Origin: JAMOQA01 sp964582785
GTDB taxonomy: Bacteria > Acidobacteriota > Polarisedimenticolia > J045
Direction: 5' to 3'
Length of the DNA: 23,002 nt
Assembly (NCBI GenBank): GCA_964582785.1
Contig: CAZOTT010000039.1
Coordinates: forward strand, 1-23,002
Shown here: one piece after another, positions 16,322 to 23,002 of the stretch
Layout: every line of letters begins with the position of its first letter
How positions within the stretch are numbered: the first letter of the stretch is position 1
Made by a program: the position numbers and the translations under genes
Notes under the pieces: model-generated
Seen by the model: the letters and a program-made list of their open reading frames with translations, nothing else
Told to the model about the DNA's origin: nothing
Databases searched by the model: none

Positions 16322-17577
16322 TCCAGCCGCGCGACCACGGCCGCACCGATGGTGTCCGACCAGACGTTCGTGGCCGTGCGCAGCATGTCGAGGGGACGGT
16401 CGACGGCGAGCAGCAGCAGGGCGCCCTCGAGGGGCAGGTCCAGGGCCTTCAGGATGATCGTCATCATGACCAGCCCCGCCGAAGGAATTCCCGCCGCGCC
16501 GATCGAGGCGAGCAGGGCGGTGCCGACCACGATCGCCTGGCGTCCCGGCGTCAGGTCGTAACCGGCCGCGCCGGCGTAGTGCTGGGCGAGGAAGATCACG
16601 GCGACGCACTCGTACAGGGCGGTCCCGTCCATGTTGATCGTGGCGCCGAGGGGCAGCACGAAGGAGCTGACCTCGTTGGACACTCCACCGCGCTCCTCGA
16701 CCGAGTCGAGGGTGACCGGGAGGGTGGCGCTCGAGCTGGACGTGGAGAACGCGGTGAAGAGGGCGGGAGCGACGGCCCGGGCCCAGCGGGCGGGAGACAC
16801 GCCCGCGAGAAAGCGGGCGACCAGGGGCAGGGTGACGAGGGCGTGGACCGCCAGGGCGAGCACGACGGTCAGCACGTAGAGACCGAGGGCCCGGAAAGCC
16901 GCGGGATCGCTCCGGGCGACCACCCGGGCGAGCAGGGCGACGATCGCCACCGGGAGGAGCACGAGCACCGCCTGGGCGACCCGGGTCATCAGCTGGAACC
17001 CCCCCTCGACCACGTCCCCGAGGGGGCGGCGCCAGCGTTCCGGGAGGGTGGCGAGGGCGGCCCCGGCCAGCAGGGCGAAGAAGATGACCTGGAGCATGTC
17101 GGCCCGGACCAGCGCGGCGAAGACGTTGTCGGGGATCACCCGGGCGACCAGGCCGCCCGCGCCCCCCGGGGGCGCGGTGGGCAGCTCGGCGGGAGACGAA
17201 AGGGGAAGTCCCGCCCCCGCTCCCGGCCGGAGCAGGTTGACGAGCAGGAGGCCGGTCAGGATCGCCAGCAGGCTGGTGGCCACGTAGTAGGCGAAGGTCC
17301 GCAGGCCGAGGCGCCCCAGGCGGGAGGGATCGGCGACCCCCGCCACGCCGGCCATGATCGAGAACAGGACGAGGGGCACGACGACCATCTTCAGCAGGCG
17401 GAGGAACAGGTCGTCCGCGACCACGTCGCAGGCGGCCAGGATTCCGCCGGCAAGGGCGGGCGGCGCGTGGCGGAGCAGGACGCCGGCCAGCACGCCGAGG
17501 CCCATCGCCGCCGCGGCGAGGGCAGGGGACTGGGCGCGGGAGAACAGGCTCCCGCGGGATCCTGGTTCCACGGTCAA
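16288..17577 (-). CDS. Dicarboxylate/amino acid:cation symporter (GltP/DctA family)
   Basis: This inner-membrane carrier of about 429 residues has the DAACS signatures. The serine-rich hairpin 1 is FSTSSSSATLPVT (277-289). TM7 carries NMDGT (315-319). Hairpin 2 is SIGAAGIPSAG (358-368). TM8 carries D393...D397..R400-T401..N404...D408. In GltPh the Arg of that TM8 pattern binds the substrate side-chain carboxylate and the Asp/Asn residues bind Na, so an acidic amino acid or dicarboxylate is expected with Na or H. A TTG start at 17577 lies 6 nt after GGAGGT; a GTG two codons later (17571) is the alternative. A possible extended -10 (TGA-TAGCAT, 17606-17614) sits just upstream. It is divergent from the sulfatase-like gene. 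Confidence 0.93.
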   Translation of the reverse strand: MTVEPGSRGSLFSRAQSPALAAAAMGLGVLAGVLLRHAPPALAGGILAACDVVADDLFLRLLKMVVVPLVLFSIMAGVAGVADPSRLGRLGLRTFAYYVATSLLAILTGLLLVNLLRPGAGAGLPLSSPAELPTAPPGGAGGLVARVIPDNVFAALVRADMLQVIFFALLAGAALATLPERWRRPLGDVVEGGFQLMTRVAQAVLVLLPVAIVALLARVVARSDPAAFRALGLYVLTVVLALAVHALVTLPLVARFLAGVSPARWARAVAPALFTAFSTSSSSATLPVTLDSVEERGGVSNEVSSFVLPLGATINMDGTALYECVAVIFLAQHYAGAAGYDLTPGRQAIVVGTALLASIGAAGIPSAGLVMMTIILKALDLPLEGALLLLAVDRPLDMLRTATNVWSDTIGAAVVARLEGSPARPLPGD

Positions 17578-17605
17578 CGGCCGACCTCCAGTGCGGTGCC
17601 CGCAG

Positions 17606-17614
17606 ATGCTATCA
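17606..17614 (-). promoter_or_regulatory. Putative extended -10 element of symporter gene
   Basis: TGA-TAGCAT on the minus strand lies about 30 nt before the TTG/GTG start and just upstream of GGAGGT. Confidence 0.35.
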
Positions 17615-17625
17615 CCGGGGCGGCC

Positions 17626-17631
17626 TATACT
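17626..17631 (+). promoter_or_regulatory. Putative -10 element of sulfatase-like gene
   Basis: TATACT lies 27 nt before the ATG, with GGGAGGT in between. It is a close match to TATAAT. No -35 is seen, and it lies back to back with the symporter promoter. Confidence 0.4.
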
Positions 17632-17658
17632 CGGGGCGACACCAGGGAGGTCCGATCG

Positions 17659-19668
17659 ATGTCCCCTCGCGATCCCGCTGTTTCCCCGGCCCGTGGGTGG
17701 TGCGCCCGGAACGGGGGCCGGTTCCCCCCGGAAGCGCTGCCGGCGCAGGGACGCCGGGGCGACGGGCGCCGGACCGGCCGGCGGGTGCCCGGCCCGCTTC
17801 CCGGCGGCGTGCGCCGGCGCCGGTCCCCGCTGCCGTTGCGCCGCCCGCGCCTCGCGGTGGCCCTCCTGTTTCTCGGAGCGGTTCTCTTTCCGGGTTCCGG
17901 CTGTGGCCCCCGGGAGGCGCCGCCCGCCCCCGCGGCCCCCACCGCCGTCCTGGTCACGATCGACACCCTGCGCGCCGACCGGCTCGGCTGCTACGGCCGT
18001 GCGGACGCCGACACCCCGAACCTGGACCGCCTGGCGGGGGAAGGGGCGCGCTTCGACCTGGCGGTGGCGACCGCCCCCCTGACCCTGCCCTCCCACGCGT
18101 CCATCCTGTCCGGGCGGACCGTGCCGGCCCACGGCGTCCGGAACAACGGGACCTACTCCCTCCCGGCCGCCGTGGAAACGATCGCCGAGGTCCTGCGGGC
18201 GGCCGGGTGGGACACGGGGGCGTTCGTGTCTTCCCAGGTGCTTGCCCGCCGGTACGGTCTCGACCAGGGGTTCGCCGTGTACGACGACCGGGTTCCCCGG
18301 CCCGCCGCCCGGGCGGGGCTCGTGGTCCACTACGGGGAACGGCCGGGTCGCGTCACCGTCGACCGGGCCCTCGCCTGGCTGGCCACGCGCAGCGGGCCGG
18401 CCTTCCTCTGGGTCCACCTGTGGGAACCGCACTACCCCTACGTCCCTCCTCCCCCGTTCCGGGACCGGCACCCGGACGACCCGTACCAGGGCGAGGTGGC
18501 GACGGCGGACGCCGCGGTGGGGCGCCTGGTCGACGGCGTGCGTTCCCTGCGGCCCGGGACGAAGCTGCTGGTCGCGGTGGTCGCGGACCACGGGGAGAGC
18601 CTGGGCGAGCACGGGGAATCCACCCACGGGATCTTCGTGTACGGGGCGACGACCCGGGTCCCGATGATCGTCTGGGGGCCCGCCTGCCGGGTGCGCCCGG
18701 CGGTCATCGGGGAGCCGGCCTCCACCGCGGACCTGGCCCCGACCCTCCTCGAACTGCTGGGCATGCCCCCCCTGCCGGGGGCCGACGGGGAGAGCTGGGC
18801 GTCCCGCCTGCGGGGAGAGACGGGGGAGAAGCCGCGGGTCGCGGCCCTCGTGGAGAGCCACGAGCCGCGCCTGGAGTTCGGATGGTCCGGGCTTCGTGCC
18901 GTCGTGTTCGATCACTGGCGCTTCATCGACGCCCCCCGGCAGGAGCTGTACGACCTGTCGGCGGACCCCGGCGAGACGCGGAACCTGGCCCGGACCCGGC
19001 CGGCCATCGTCGGCACGGCCCGGGAACTCCTCGCGGACCTGCTGCGGCGCGCCCGGGCTTCCACCCCGGCGAGCGGGGCCGAGCGCGAGGTCTCGACGCG
19101 TGACCTGGACGAGCTCCGCAGCCTGGGGTACGCGGCGAGCGGACGGCGGGACAGGGGGGGGCGGCTGGTGGATCCCTCCCGGCCGGACCCGAAGGACCGG
19201 ACGGATTTCCTGGCCCGCTACGACGAGGCGATGGCCCTCCTCGGCCGGGGAAAGGTGGACGACGCGATCCGGCTGTTCGAGGAACTGTCCCGCCGGGACC
19301 CGCGGAACCCGTCCCTGTTCCTCCAGTGGGGCCAGGCCCTGATCCTGGCGCACCGGCTTCCCGCGGCGCGCCGGGTGTACGAGCGGCTGGTCGCCATCGA
19401 CCCGGCGTTCGGGCTGGGCTGGTACCGGCTGGGGCAGGTCCGGGACAACCTCGGTGATCTCTCCGGGGCGGAAGCGGCCTACCGCCGGGCGATCGAGGTC
19501 GATCCCCTGGCGGTCGATCCGCGCAAGGCGCTGGCCAGCCTGCTGGCCGACCGGGGCCGGGTGCGGGAGGCGATCGACCTGCTGGAGAAGGCCCGGGATC
19601 TCGCCCCGGACGACGAGGCGATCCGGCGGGACCTGGAGCGGTTCTGGCGGCGGCTCCAGGGAGGCTGA
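17659..19668 (+). CDS. Sulfatase-like (alkaline phosphatase superfamily) lipoprotein with C-terminal TPRs
   Basis: This protein has 669 residues. A hydrophobic signal (~64-80) ends in a lipobox, GSGC, with C82, suggesting a periplasmic or outer-membrane lipoprotein. The sulfatase fold spans ~95-450. Metal residues are in VTIDTLRADRLG (D102) and VVADHGESLGEHGE (D310, H311). The nucleophile position reads LTLPSHASILSGR (T142), so the Cys or Ser needed for formylglycine is absent. Threonine is the nucleophile in related phosphodiesterases and phosphotransferases. Residues ~520-669 hold about four TPR-like repeats such as AIRLFEELSRRDPRNP and AEAAYRRAIEVDPLA. Either phospho- or sulfo-ester hydrolysis is possible. 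A strong GGAGGT supports ATG 17659, but it leaves a ~60-residue Arg/Gly/Pro-rich stretch before the signal; GTG 17809 would shorten it. Confidence 0.87.
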   Translation: MSPRDPAVSPARGWCARNGGRFPPEALPAQGRRGDGRRTGRRVPGPLPGGVRRRRSPLPLRRPRLAVALLFLGAVLFPGSGCGPREAPPAPAAPTAVLVTIDTLRADRLGCYGRADADTPNLDRLAGEGARFDLAVATAPLTLPSHASILSGRTVPAHGVRNNGTYSLPAAVETIAEVLRAAGWDTGAFVSSQVLARRYGLDQGFAVYDDRVPRPAARAGLVVHYGERPGRVTVDRALAWLATRSGPAFLWVHLWEPHYPYVPPPPFRDRHPDDPYQGEVATADAAVGRLVDGVRSLRPGTKLLVAVVADHGESLGEHGESTHGIFVYGATTRVPMIVWGPACRVRPAVIGEPASTADLAPTLLELLGMPPLPGADGESWASRLRGETGEKPRVAALVESHEPRLEFGWSGLRAVVFDHWRFIDAPRQELYDLSADPGETRNLARTRPAIVGTARELLADLLRRARASTPASGAEREVSTRDLDELRSLGYAASGRRDRGGRLVDPSRPDPKDRTDFLARYDEAMALLGRGKVDDAIRLFEELSRRDPRNPSLFLQWGQALILAHRLPAARRVYERLVAIDPAFGLGWYRLGQVRDNLGDLSGAEAAYRRAIEVDPLAVDPRKALASLLADRGRVREAIDLLEKARDLAPDDEAIRRDLERFWRRLQGG

Positions 19669-19711
19669 CCGGCCCGGCCGGGACCCCTTCCGGCGGGGGG
19701 ACCGGATCGGG

Positions 19712-19717
19712 TATGCT
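19712..19717 (+). promoter_or_regulatory. Putative -10 element of MBL hydrolase gene
   Basis: TATGCT lies 38 nt before the preferred GTG start. It also contains the ATG of a longer alternative frame, which argues against that ATG being the start. Confidence 0.35.
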
Positions 19718-19754
19718 GAACGCGGTCAACGCGGAGGATCCGCGGGAGCGTCGC

Positions 19755-20501
19755 GTGATCATCGACCGCATCCAGCACGCCGGCTGGAAGGTGAACAGCT
19801 GGCTGATCGCCGGGCGGGAAGAAGGCCGGGGCCTTCTCCTCGACACGGGTGCCGACCCCCCGGCGATCCTGGAGATGGTTCGCCGCCACGGGGTGGAGGT
19901 GGTGGCGATCCTCTGCAGCCACGGGCACTACGACCACGCGGCGGGCAACGAGTTCCTCGCGCGGAACCTGGACGCGCCGGTGCTTGCCCATCCCCTCGAG
20001 AGAGCGCGGGTCCCGGGGGTGACGGACGTGGTCCGGGAGGGTCACCGGTTCGAGTTCGCCGCCTGGACGGCGGAGGTGGTCCACCTGCCGGGCCACACCC
20101 GGGGCCAGGTGGGGGTCCACGTGCCGGGAGTCGGGTTCTGGTGCGGGGACAGCCTGTTCCGCGGCAGCGTGGGCAGCACGGTGCACCCGGGGCACGGAAC
20201 GTTCGAGGAACTGCAGCGCACGGTTCTCGAGAAGGTTCTCTCCCTGCCTCCCGGGACGGTCCTCTACCCGGGACACGGGGAGACGACGACCGTCGGCCAC
20301 GAGCTGGAACGGAACCCCTTCGTGCGGGTCTGGCGGGGACTCGACCGCCCCTCCTCGCGTCCCGGCCGCTACGAGGGCCGGCGGGTGACGATCGAGGTCT
20401 GGGCGCGCGACTACGACGGGGGGCACAAGGCCCAGGTGCGGCATGCCGACGGGAGGCGGGAGGTGGTCCCGGGCAGCCGGGTCCAGAAGGTCACCCTGTG
20501 A
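19755..20501 (+). CDS. Metallo-beta-lactamase-fold hydrolase (glyoxalase II-like)
   Basis: This protein has 248 residues from GTG 19755. All metal ligands of the MBL fold are visible: SHGHYDHAAG (H56, H58, D60, H61), LPGHTRGQVG (H114), FWCGDSLFRG (D132) and YPGHGETTT (H174). The pattern and spacing resemble glyoxalase II and related thioester hydrolases with two Zn or Fe ions. A C-terminal extension (~200-248) with short basic beta strands (RRVTIEVWARDYDGGHKAQV) is not part of the usual domain. GTG is preferred because GGGAG lies 7 nt upstream and because the alternative ATG (19713) sits inside a -10-like box. The substrate is unknown. Confidence 0.87.
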   Translation: MIIDRIQHAGWKVNSWLIAGREEGRGLLLDTGADPPAILEMVRRHGVEVVAILCSHGHYDHAAGNEFLARNLDAPVLAHPLERARVPGVTDVVREGHRFEFAAWTAEVVHLPGHTRGQVGVHVPGVGFWCGDSLFRGSVGSTVHPGHGTFEELQRTVLEKVLSLPPGTVLYPGHGETTTVGHELERNPFVRVWRGLDRPSSRPGRYEGRRVTIEVWARDYDGGHKAQVRHADGRREVVPGSRVQKVTL

Positions 20502-20514
20502 AGGATGCGCCGGC

Positions 20515-20543
20515 AACGGGGGCCGCGGCGAACGGCCCCCGTT
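20515..20543. terminator. Strong hairpin between convergent genes
   Basis: AACGGGGGCC (20515-20524) and GGCCCCCGTT (20534-20543) form a perfect 10-bp stem with a 9-nt loop in the 54-bp gap between convergent genes. It is the clearest terminator-like hairpin here, although no T tract follows. Confidence 0.55.
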
Positions 20544-20555
20544 CCCGGCGGCCGG

Positions 20556-21146
20556 TCAGCGGGCCCCGGCAGGATGCCCGGTCAGCATGATCTTCGTGAC
20601 GAACTTCCGCGCCTTCGGGTCCTCCACCGCCCGTACCCGGGCCTTCACCTTCACCTTGAGCCGGAGGGACGACCCGTCCTTCGCGACCTTCCCCTTCGCC
20701 CGGTCGGCCCGGATCCGGACGTCCGGGACGTCGGCGGTCGTGCGATAGATCATCAGGGCGAGGGGCTGGAGGAGGGCCACCAGGTCCGCCTCGTTGAAGT
20801 CCACCGTGAACCGGGTCTTCTTCCCCGCGTGCCAGCGGCCGGCAACGCAGAGATCCGCCGGGCAGGTGGTGGCGCCCAGGGGCCGTCTTCCGGTGGCGAG
20901 GGACAGGGCCGACCGGTCGGGGAAATCGATCGTCAGGAGGCAGGTTCCGTCCTCGTGGAACTCGAGGAGCACCTCGGCCGTGGAGAGGTCGAGGGACATC
21001 TGGTCGACCTTCCTGATCTTGCCGTGGAGGCTGCCGCCGAGGTCCCAGGTCGTGCCGGCGAGATCCGCCGCGGGGGCCGGCATGGCCAGGGCGAGGAGGG
21101 CCAGCATGGACGGAAGGATGGCGATCCGGGCAGGGGTTCTCGTCAT
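20556..21146 (-). CDS. Small secreted protein of unknown function
   Basis: This 196-residue protein belongs to no family I recognise. It has a Sec signal peptide (~1-27: basic start, hydrophobic core LPSMLALLALAM, cleavage near PAPAA). The mature part begins LAGTTWDLGGSLHGKI and alternates short strands (AEVLLEFHEDGTCLLTIDF), reminiscent of small lipocalin-like beta-barrels that open with G-x-W, but this is only a shape. Three Cys are present (TCLL, TTCPADLC), two of which could form a disulfide. The C-terminal half is Lys/Arg-rich with beta-like alternation (LRLKVKVKARVRAV). AAGGAG lies 9 nt before the ATG. It is on the same strand as the beta-solenoid gene upstream, with a 116-base gap in which I see no clear promoter. 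Confidence 0.75.
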   Translation of the reverse strand: MTRTPARIAILPSMLALLALAMPAPAADLAGTTWDLGGSLHGKIRKVDQMSLDLSTAEVLLEFHEDGTCLLTIDFPDRSALSLATGRRPLGATTCPADLCVAGRWHAGKKTRFTVDFNEADLVALLQPLALMIYRTTADVPDVRIRADRAKGKVAKDGSSLRLKVKVKARVRAVEDPKARKFVTKIMLTGHPAGAR

Positions 21147-21262
21147 GGCGTGCTGCTCCTTGCGGGTCCCGGATGTGACCCGGCGCGGGACCTCCCCGGC
21201 AAGACGCTGGTTCCCCCGGGAGCGTGGCGCAAGCGGCCACGGTTGCGGCAGTTCGCCGCCGT

Positions 21263-22402
21263 TCAGTCGCCCCCGGAGTCCGCCGCCAGGGGATCGGGCG
21301 GGGTGCAGGCCACGGCGCGGGGCGCGGCGTCGAGCTTCGCCCCGGAGGCGTCGACGGGGGCCCCGAACCGGGTCCCGGTAAAGACCACCTCGCCCCCGAT
21401 CCGGCTTTCCCCCAGGTCGACCCCTTCCTCGATGGAAGAGTCGGAAACCCGCAGGCCCCGGGCCAGCCGGGCCTCGTCCAGGTAGATCTCGCCCTCGATC
21501 CGCGCGTCGCTGACGTCCACCGGTTCCTTCACGGTGGCCTCCATGAACTCCAGGTCTCCCCCGAGGGAGGTGTCGGCCAGCCGGACCCCTCCCCGGACCT
21601 GTCCCGTGAACGAGACGTCCTCGCCCACGCGGGCGCCGAGGACCGCGATCTCGCCCCGCACGTCGAGCTCGTCCGTGTCGATCGATCCGCCGACCCCGAT
21701 CCGTTCCAGGTGGACGTCCCCGTCGATCCGGGTCGATTCGAGTACCAGGTCCGCGAGCACGGCCGCGTCGGTCACCCTGATGGAGGGGCCCCGGTCGAGG
21801 GAGAGGTCCGCCTCCCCCGTGACCAGGCTGTCCGCGAGGGCCAGCGGGCCGCCGGTCTCGGCGCCGGAAACGGAGAAGTCGCCCACCACCCGCAGGCGCC
21901 GGAAGGACAGGCCCTCCCGCACCCCCGCGTCGTCGCCCGTGATCCCGCCCGAGGCGAGGACATCGTCGAGGTCGACGCTCCCGGAGATCTCCGCGCCCGC
22001 GAACCGGATCGATCCCAGCACCTGGACATCCGCGAGCCGGAGGGAACCGTCCACCTGCGCCCCGTCGAGGACGAGGTCTCCCCGCACGACGATTCCCGCG
22101 AGGTCGACGTCACCGGCCACCCGGGCGCAGGCGAGCTGGACCGGGCCCGGAACCACGCAGGGGATCCCCTCGGGGAGATCCGGGCAGAGGGTTCCCCGGT
22201 CCAGGCTGGCGAGGACGGTGGCGCCCGCGGGAACCTGCACCGGGTGTCCCCCGCGGACCAGGGCGAGCACGTCTTCCCGGTCGACGGAGGGTCCGGTGCC
22301 GGGTTCGCACGAGGGTCGCGGCGTCTCCTGGGCGAGGGTGGACGGCAGCGCCAGGAGCACGACGAGGAGAAGTGCGGGGACGATCGGCCGGGGACGGGAC
22401 AT
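21263..22402 (-). CDS. Secreted beta-solenoid protein made of 24 hendecapeptide repeats
   Basis: This 379-residue protein has a signal peptide (~1-24, IVPALLLVVLLALPSTLAQ). A short domain with four Cys (C32, C73, C82, C92) follows. From residue 96 to 357 the chain is a run of 24 units of 11 residues (two units have 10). The consensus is x-G-[DES]-h-x-L-x-x-A-x-[VI], for example RGDLVLDGAQV, DGSLRLADVQV and EGEIYLDEARL. The period and alternation of hydrophobic residues predict a beta-solenoid, probably two units per turn. It differs from classic pentapeptide repeats by its 11-residue period. The units are very acidic (Asp/Glu). A role as a periplasmic or surface scaffold or binding protein is inference; I assign no function. 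GGAGGT 7 nt before the ATG fixes the start. Confidence 0.8.
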   Translation of the reverse strand: MSRPRPIVPALLLVVLLALPSTLAQETPRPSCEPGTGPSVDREDVLALVRGGHPVQVPAGATVLASLDRGTLCPDLPEGIPCVVPGPVQLACARVAGDVDLAGIVVRGDLVLDGAQVDGSLRLADVQVLGSIRFAGAEISGSVDLDDVLASGGITGDDAGVREGLSFRRLRVVGDFSVSGAETGGPLALADSLVTGEADLSLDRGPSIRVTDAAVLADLVLESTRIDGDVHLERIGVGGSIDTDELDVRGEIAVLGARVGEDVSFTGQVRGGVRLADTSLGGDLEFMEATVKEPVDVSDARIEGEIYLDEARLARGLRVSDSSIEEGVDLGESRIGGEVVFTGTRFGAPVDASGAKLDAAPRAVACTPPDPLAADSGGD

Positions 22403-22430
22403 CGGTCTCACCTCCGTGAGCGGGCGATCC

Positions 22431-22439
22431 AGTCTGCCA
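22431..22439 (-). promoter_or_regulatory. Putative extended -10 element of beta-solenoid gene
   Basis: TGG-CAGACT on the minus strand ends 28 nt before the ATG. It lies back to back with the promoter-like element of the PBP-like gene. Confidence 0.3.
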
Positions 22440-22480
22440 CGGCCCGCTGTCCCCGCCCATGGCGGGCCGGGGGGCCGCGG

Positions 22481-22489
22481 TGCGATCAT
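22481..22489 (+). promoter_or_regulatory. Putative extended -10 element of PBP-like gene
   Basis: TGC-GATCAT ends 20 nt before the GTG at 22510, with GGAGGGG in between. No -35 is recognised. Confidence 0.3.
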
Positions 22490-22509
22490 GGCGCCCGCGG
22501 AGGGGTCTC

Positions 22510-22977
22510 GTGGCGCGAACCCGGCGGACATCCGGCAGCACCGGGCGGCGGTCCCGGCGAACCTCCCGGCGCCGGGGGGGTGGCCGGGCGCGGTGGTGGG
22601 CGGGAGGTGTCGCCCTGGTCCTGGCCCTGGGGGCGTGGGGATTCCTCGGCCTGGCCGTGCGCGGGGAGCGGGCCATCCGGGAGCTGCGCCGGCCGCCGCG
22701 ACTCGCCCCGGTGCGGGTGCTCTCCGCCCCGCCCGTCCTCGCGGACGGAATGGTTCTCGATCCGGGGGACCTGGCCGCGGCCCTCCGGGTCCTCGGCTAC
22801 CGTCGCGTCCGGGAGACGGCCCGCCTGCCGGGCTCCTGGCGGCGGCGCAGCGACGGGCTCGAGATCTACCGTCGCGCCTGCCCGGTGCCAGGGGGGCGGC
22901 TGCCCGCGGCGTGGGTACGGGTCGTGTTCCGGGGCGGAAGGGTTCGCTCGCTCCTCGCCGCGGACGGGCCGGGGTGA
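22510..22977 (+). CDS. N-terminal TM and UB2H domain of a PBP1B-like protein, frame ends early
   Basis: This 155-residue frame begins with an Arg-rich cytoplasmic tail (~1-30) and a TM helix (~31-52, WWAGGVALVLALGAWGFLGLAV). A UB2H-like domain follows: VLDPGDLAAALRVLGYRRV, SWRRRSDGLEIYRRA and AAWVRVVFRGGRVRSLLA. In bifunctional PBP1B-type peptidoglycan synthases this small domain sits between the TM helix and the glycosyltransferase domain, and in E. coli it binds the activator LpoB. Here a TGA follows almost at once. If one G is dropped from GCCGGGGTGACG (~22969-22974), the frame continues as GDARAVVVAT to the window edge, matching the length of the UB2H end. A frameshifted or interrupted PBP1B gene is therefore likely; a stand-alone UB2H protein is the alternative. 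GTG 22510 follows GGAGGGG; an upstream ATG (22459) lacks a good site. Confidence 0.65.
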   Translation: MARTRRTSGSTGRRSRRTSRRRGGGRARWWAGGVALVLALGAWGFLGLAVRGERAIRELRRPPRLAPVRVLSAPPVLADGMVLDPGDLAAALRVLGYRRVRETARLPGSWRRRSDGLEIYRRACPVPGGRLPAAWVRVVFRGGRVRSLLAADGPG

Positions 22978-23002
22978 CGCCCGGGCCGTGGTCGTGGCGA
23001 CC

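Noticed and set aside
19713..19754. Upstream ATG of the MBL hydrolase
   Set aside because: It lies inside a TATGCT promoter-like hexamer and lacks a well-placed ribosome binding site. The GTG at 19755 has GGGAG upstream and starts where the domain starts.

Overview
The window is a dense, very G+C-rich bacterial chromosome segment. About 20 genes lie on both strands with almost no space between them, and there is no sign of phage, transposon, plasmid or CRISPR. The gene content fits a deep-branching, diderm, high-GC lineage, with Acidobacteriota or a neighbouring phylum as my best guess. The pointers are a sulfatase-like lipoprotein with TPRs, AsmA and UB2H-PBP envelope proteins, an HlyD/MacB-type exporter, and an unusual HisRS with its tRNA. 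This placement is inference, because there is no rRNA or other marker in view.

Layout. 1-2080 (+): the end of an HlyD-type adaptor and a MacB/FtsX-type ABC permease. 2087-3871 (-): a diguanylate cyclase whose N-terminus is a metallo-beta-lactamase/ODP-type di-iron domain. 4000-5391 (+): RNase G/E. 5398-7085 (-): a saccharopine-dehydrogenase-like reductase followed by a coupled acyl-CoA thioesterase. 7303-8778 (+): a rhomboid protease with a helical-repeat tail. 8792-10429 (-): tRNA-His(GTG) followed directly by hisS. 10580-13022 (+): an AsmA-like protein and a DUF2752 membrane protein. 12998-14802 (-): a ParA ATPase fused to an AMPK-type glycogen-binding domain, coupled to an unknown 222-residue protein. 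15041-16317 (+): a coupled HAD phosphatase and ADP-ribose-type Nudix hydrolase. 16288-17577 (-): a glutamate/dicarboxylate symporter. 17659-20501 (+): a sulfatase-like/TPR lipoprotein and an MBL-fold hydrolase. 20556-22402 (-): a small secreted protein and a secreted 24 x 11-residue beta-solenoid. 22510-end (+): a membrane-anchored UB2H domain that looks like the start of a PBP1B-type gene, possibly frameshifted.

The strongest leads are as follows. (1) The tRNA-His gene lacks G-1 and has U72 and A73, and it sits next to a HisRS with the matching divergent motif-2 loop, so identity element and enzyme are linked in one locus. (2) The ParA-glycogen-binding-domain fusion conserves the AMPK-beta glucan contacts and has a translationally coupled partner. 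It is a candidate system for positioning alpha-glucan or using it as a cue. (3) The ODP-type di-iron domain, GAF-like region and GGDEF domain form a candidate oxygen- or redox-sensing c-di-GMP synthase. (4) The protein encoded at 21263-22402 is a regular hendecapeptide solenoid.

Regulatory texture. Many genes are preceded by a short A/T-bearing -10 element, often of the extended TGn type, 20-60 nt before the start. Most convergent gene pairs are closed by a compact GC hairpin that straddles the stop codons and has no U tract. Coupled pairs commonly use ATGA or GTGA overlaps. No gap reaches 300 bases; the largest (14803-15040 and 7086-7302) hold divergent promoter regions.
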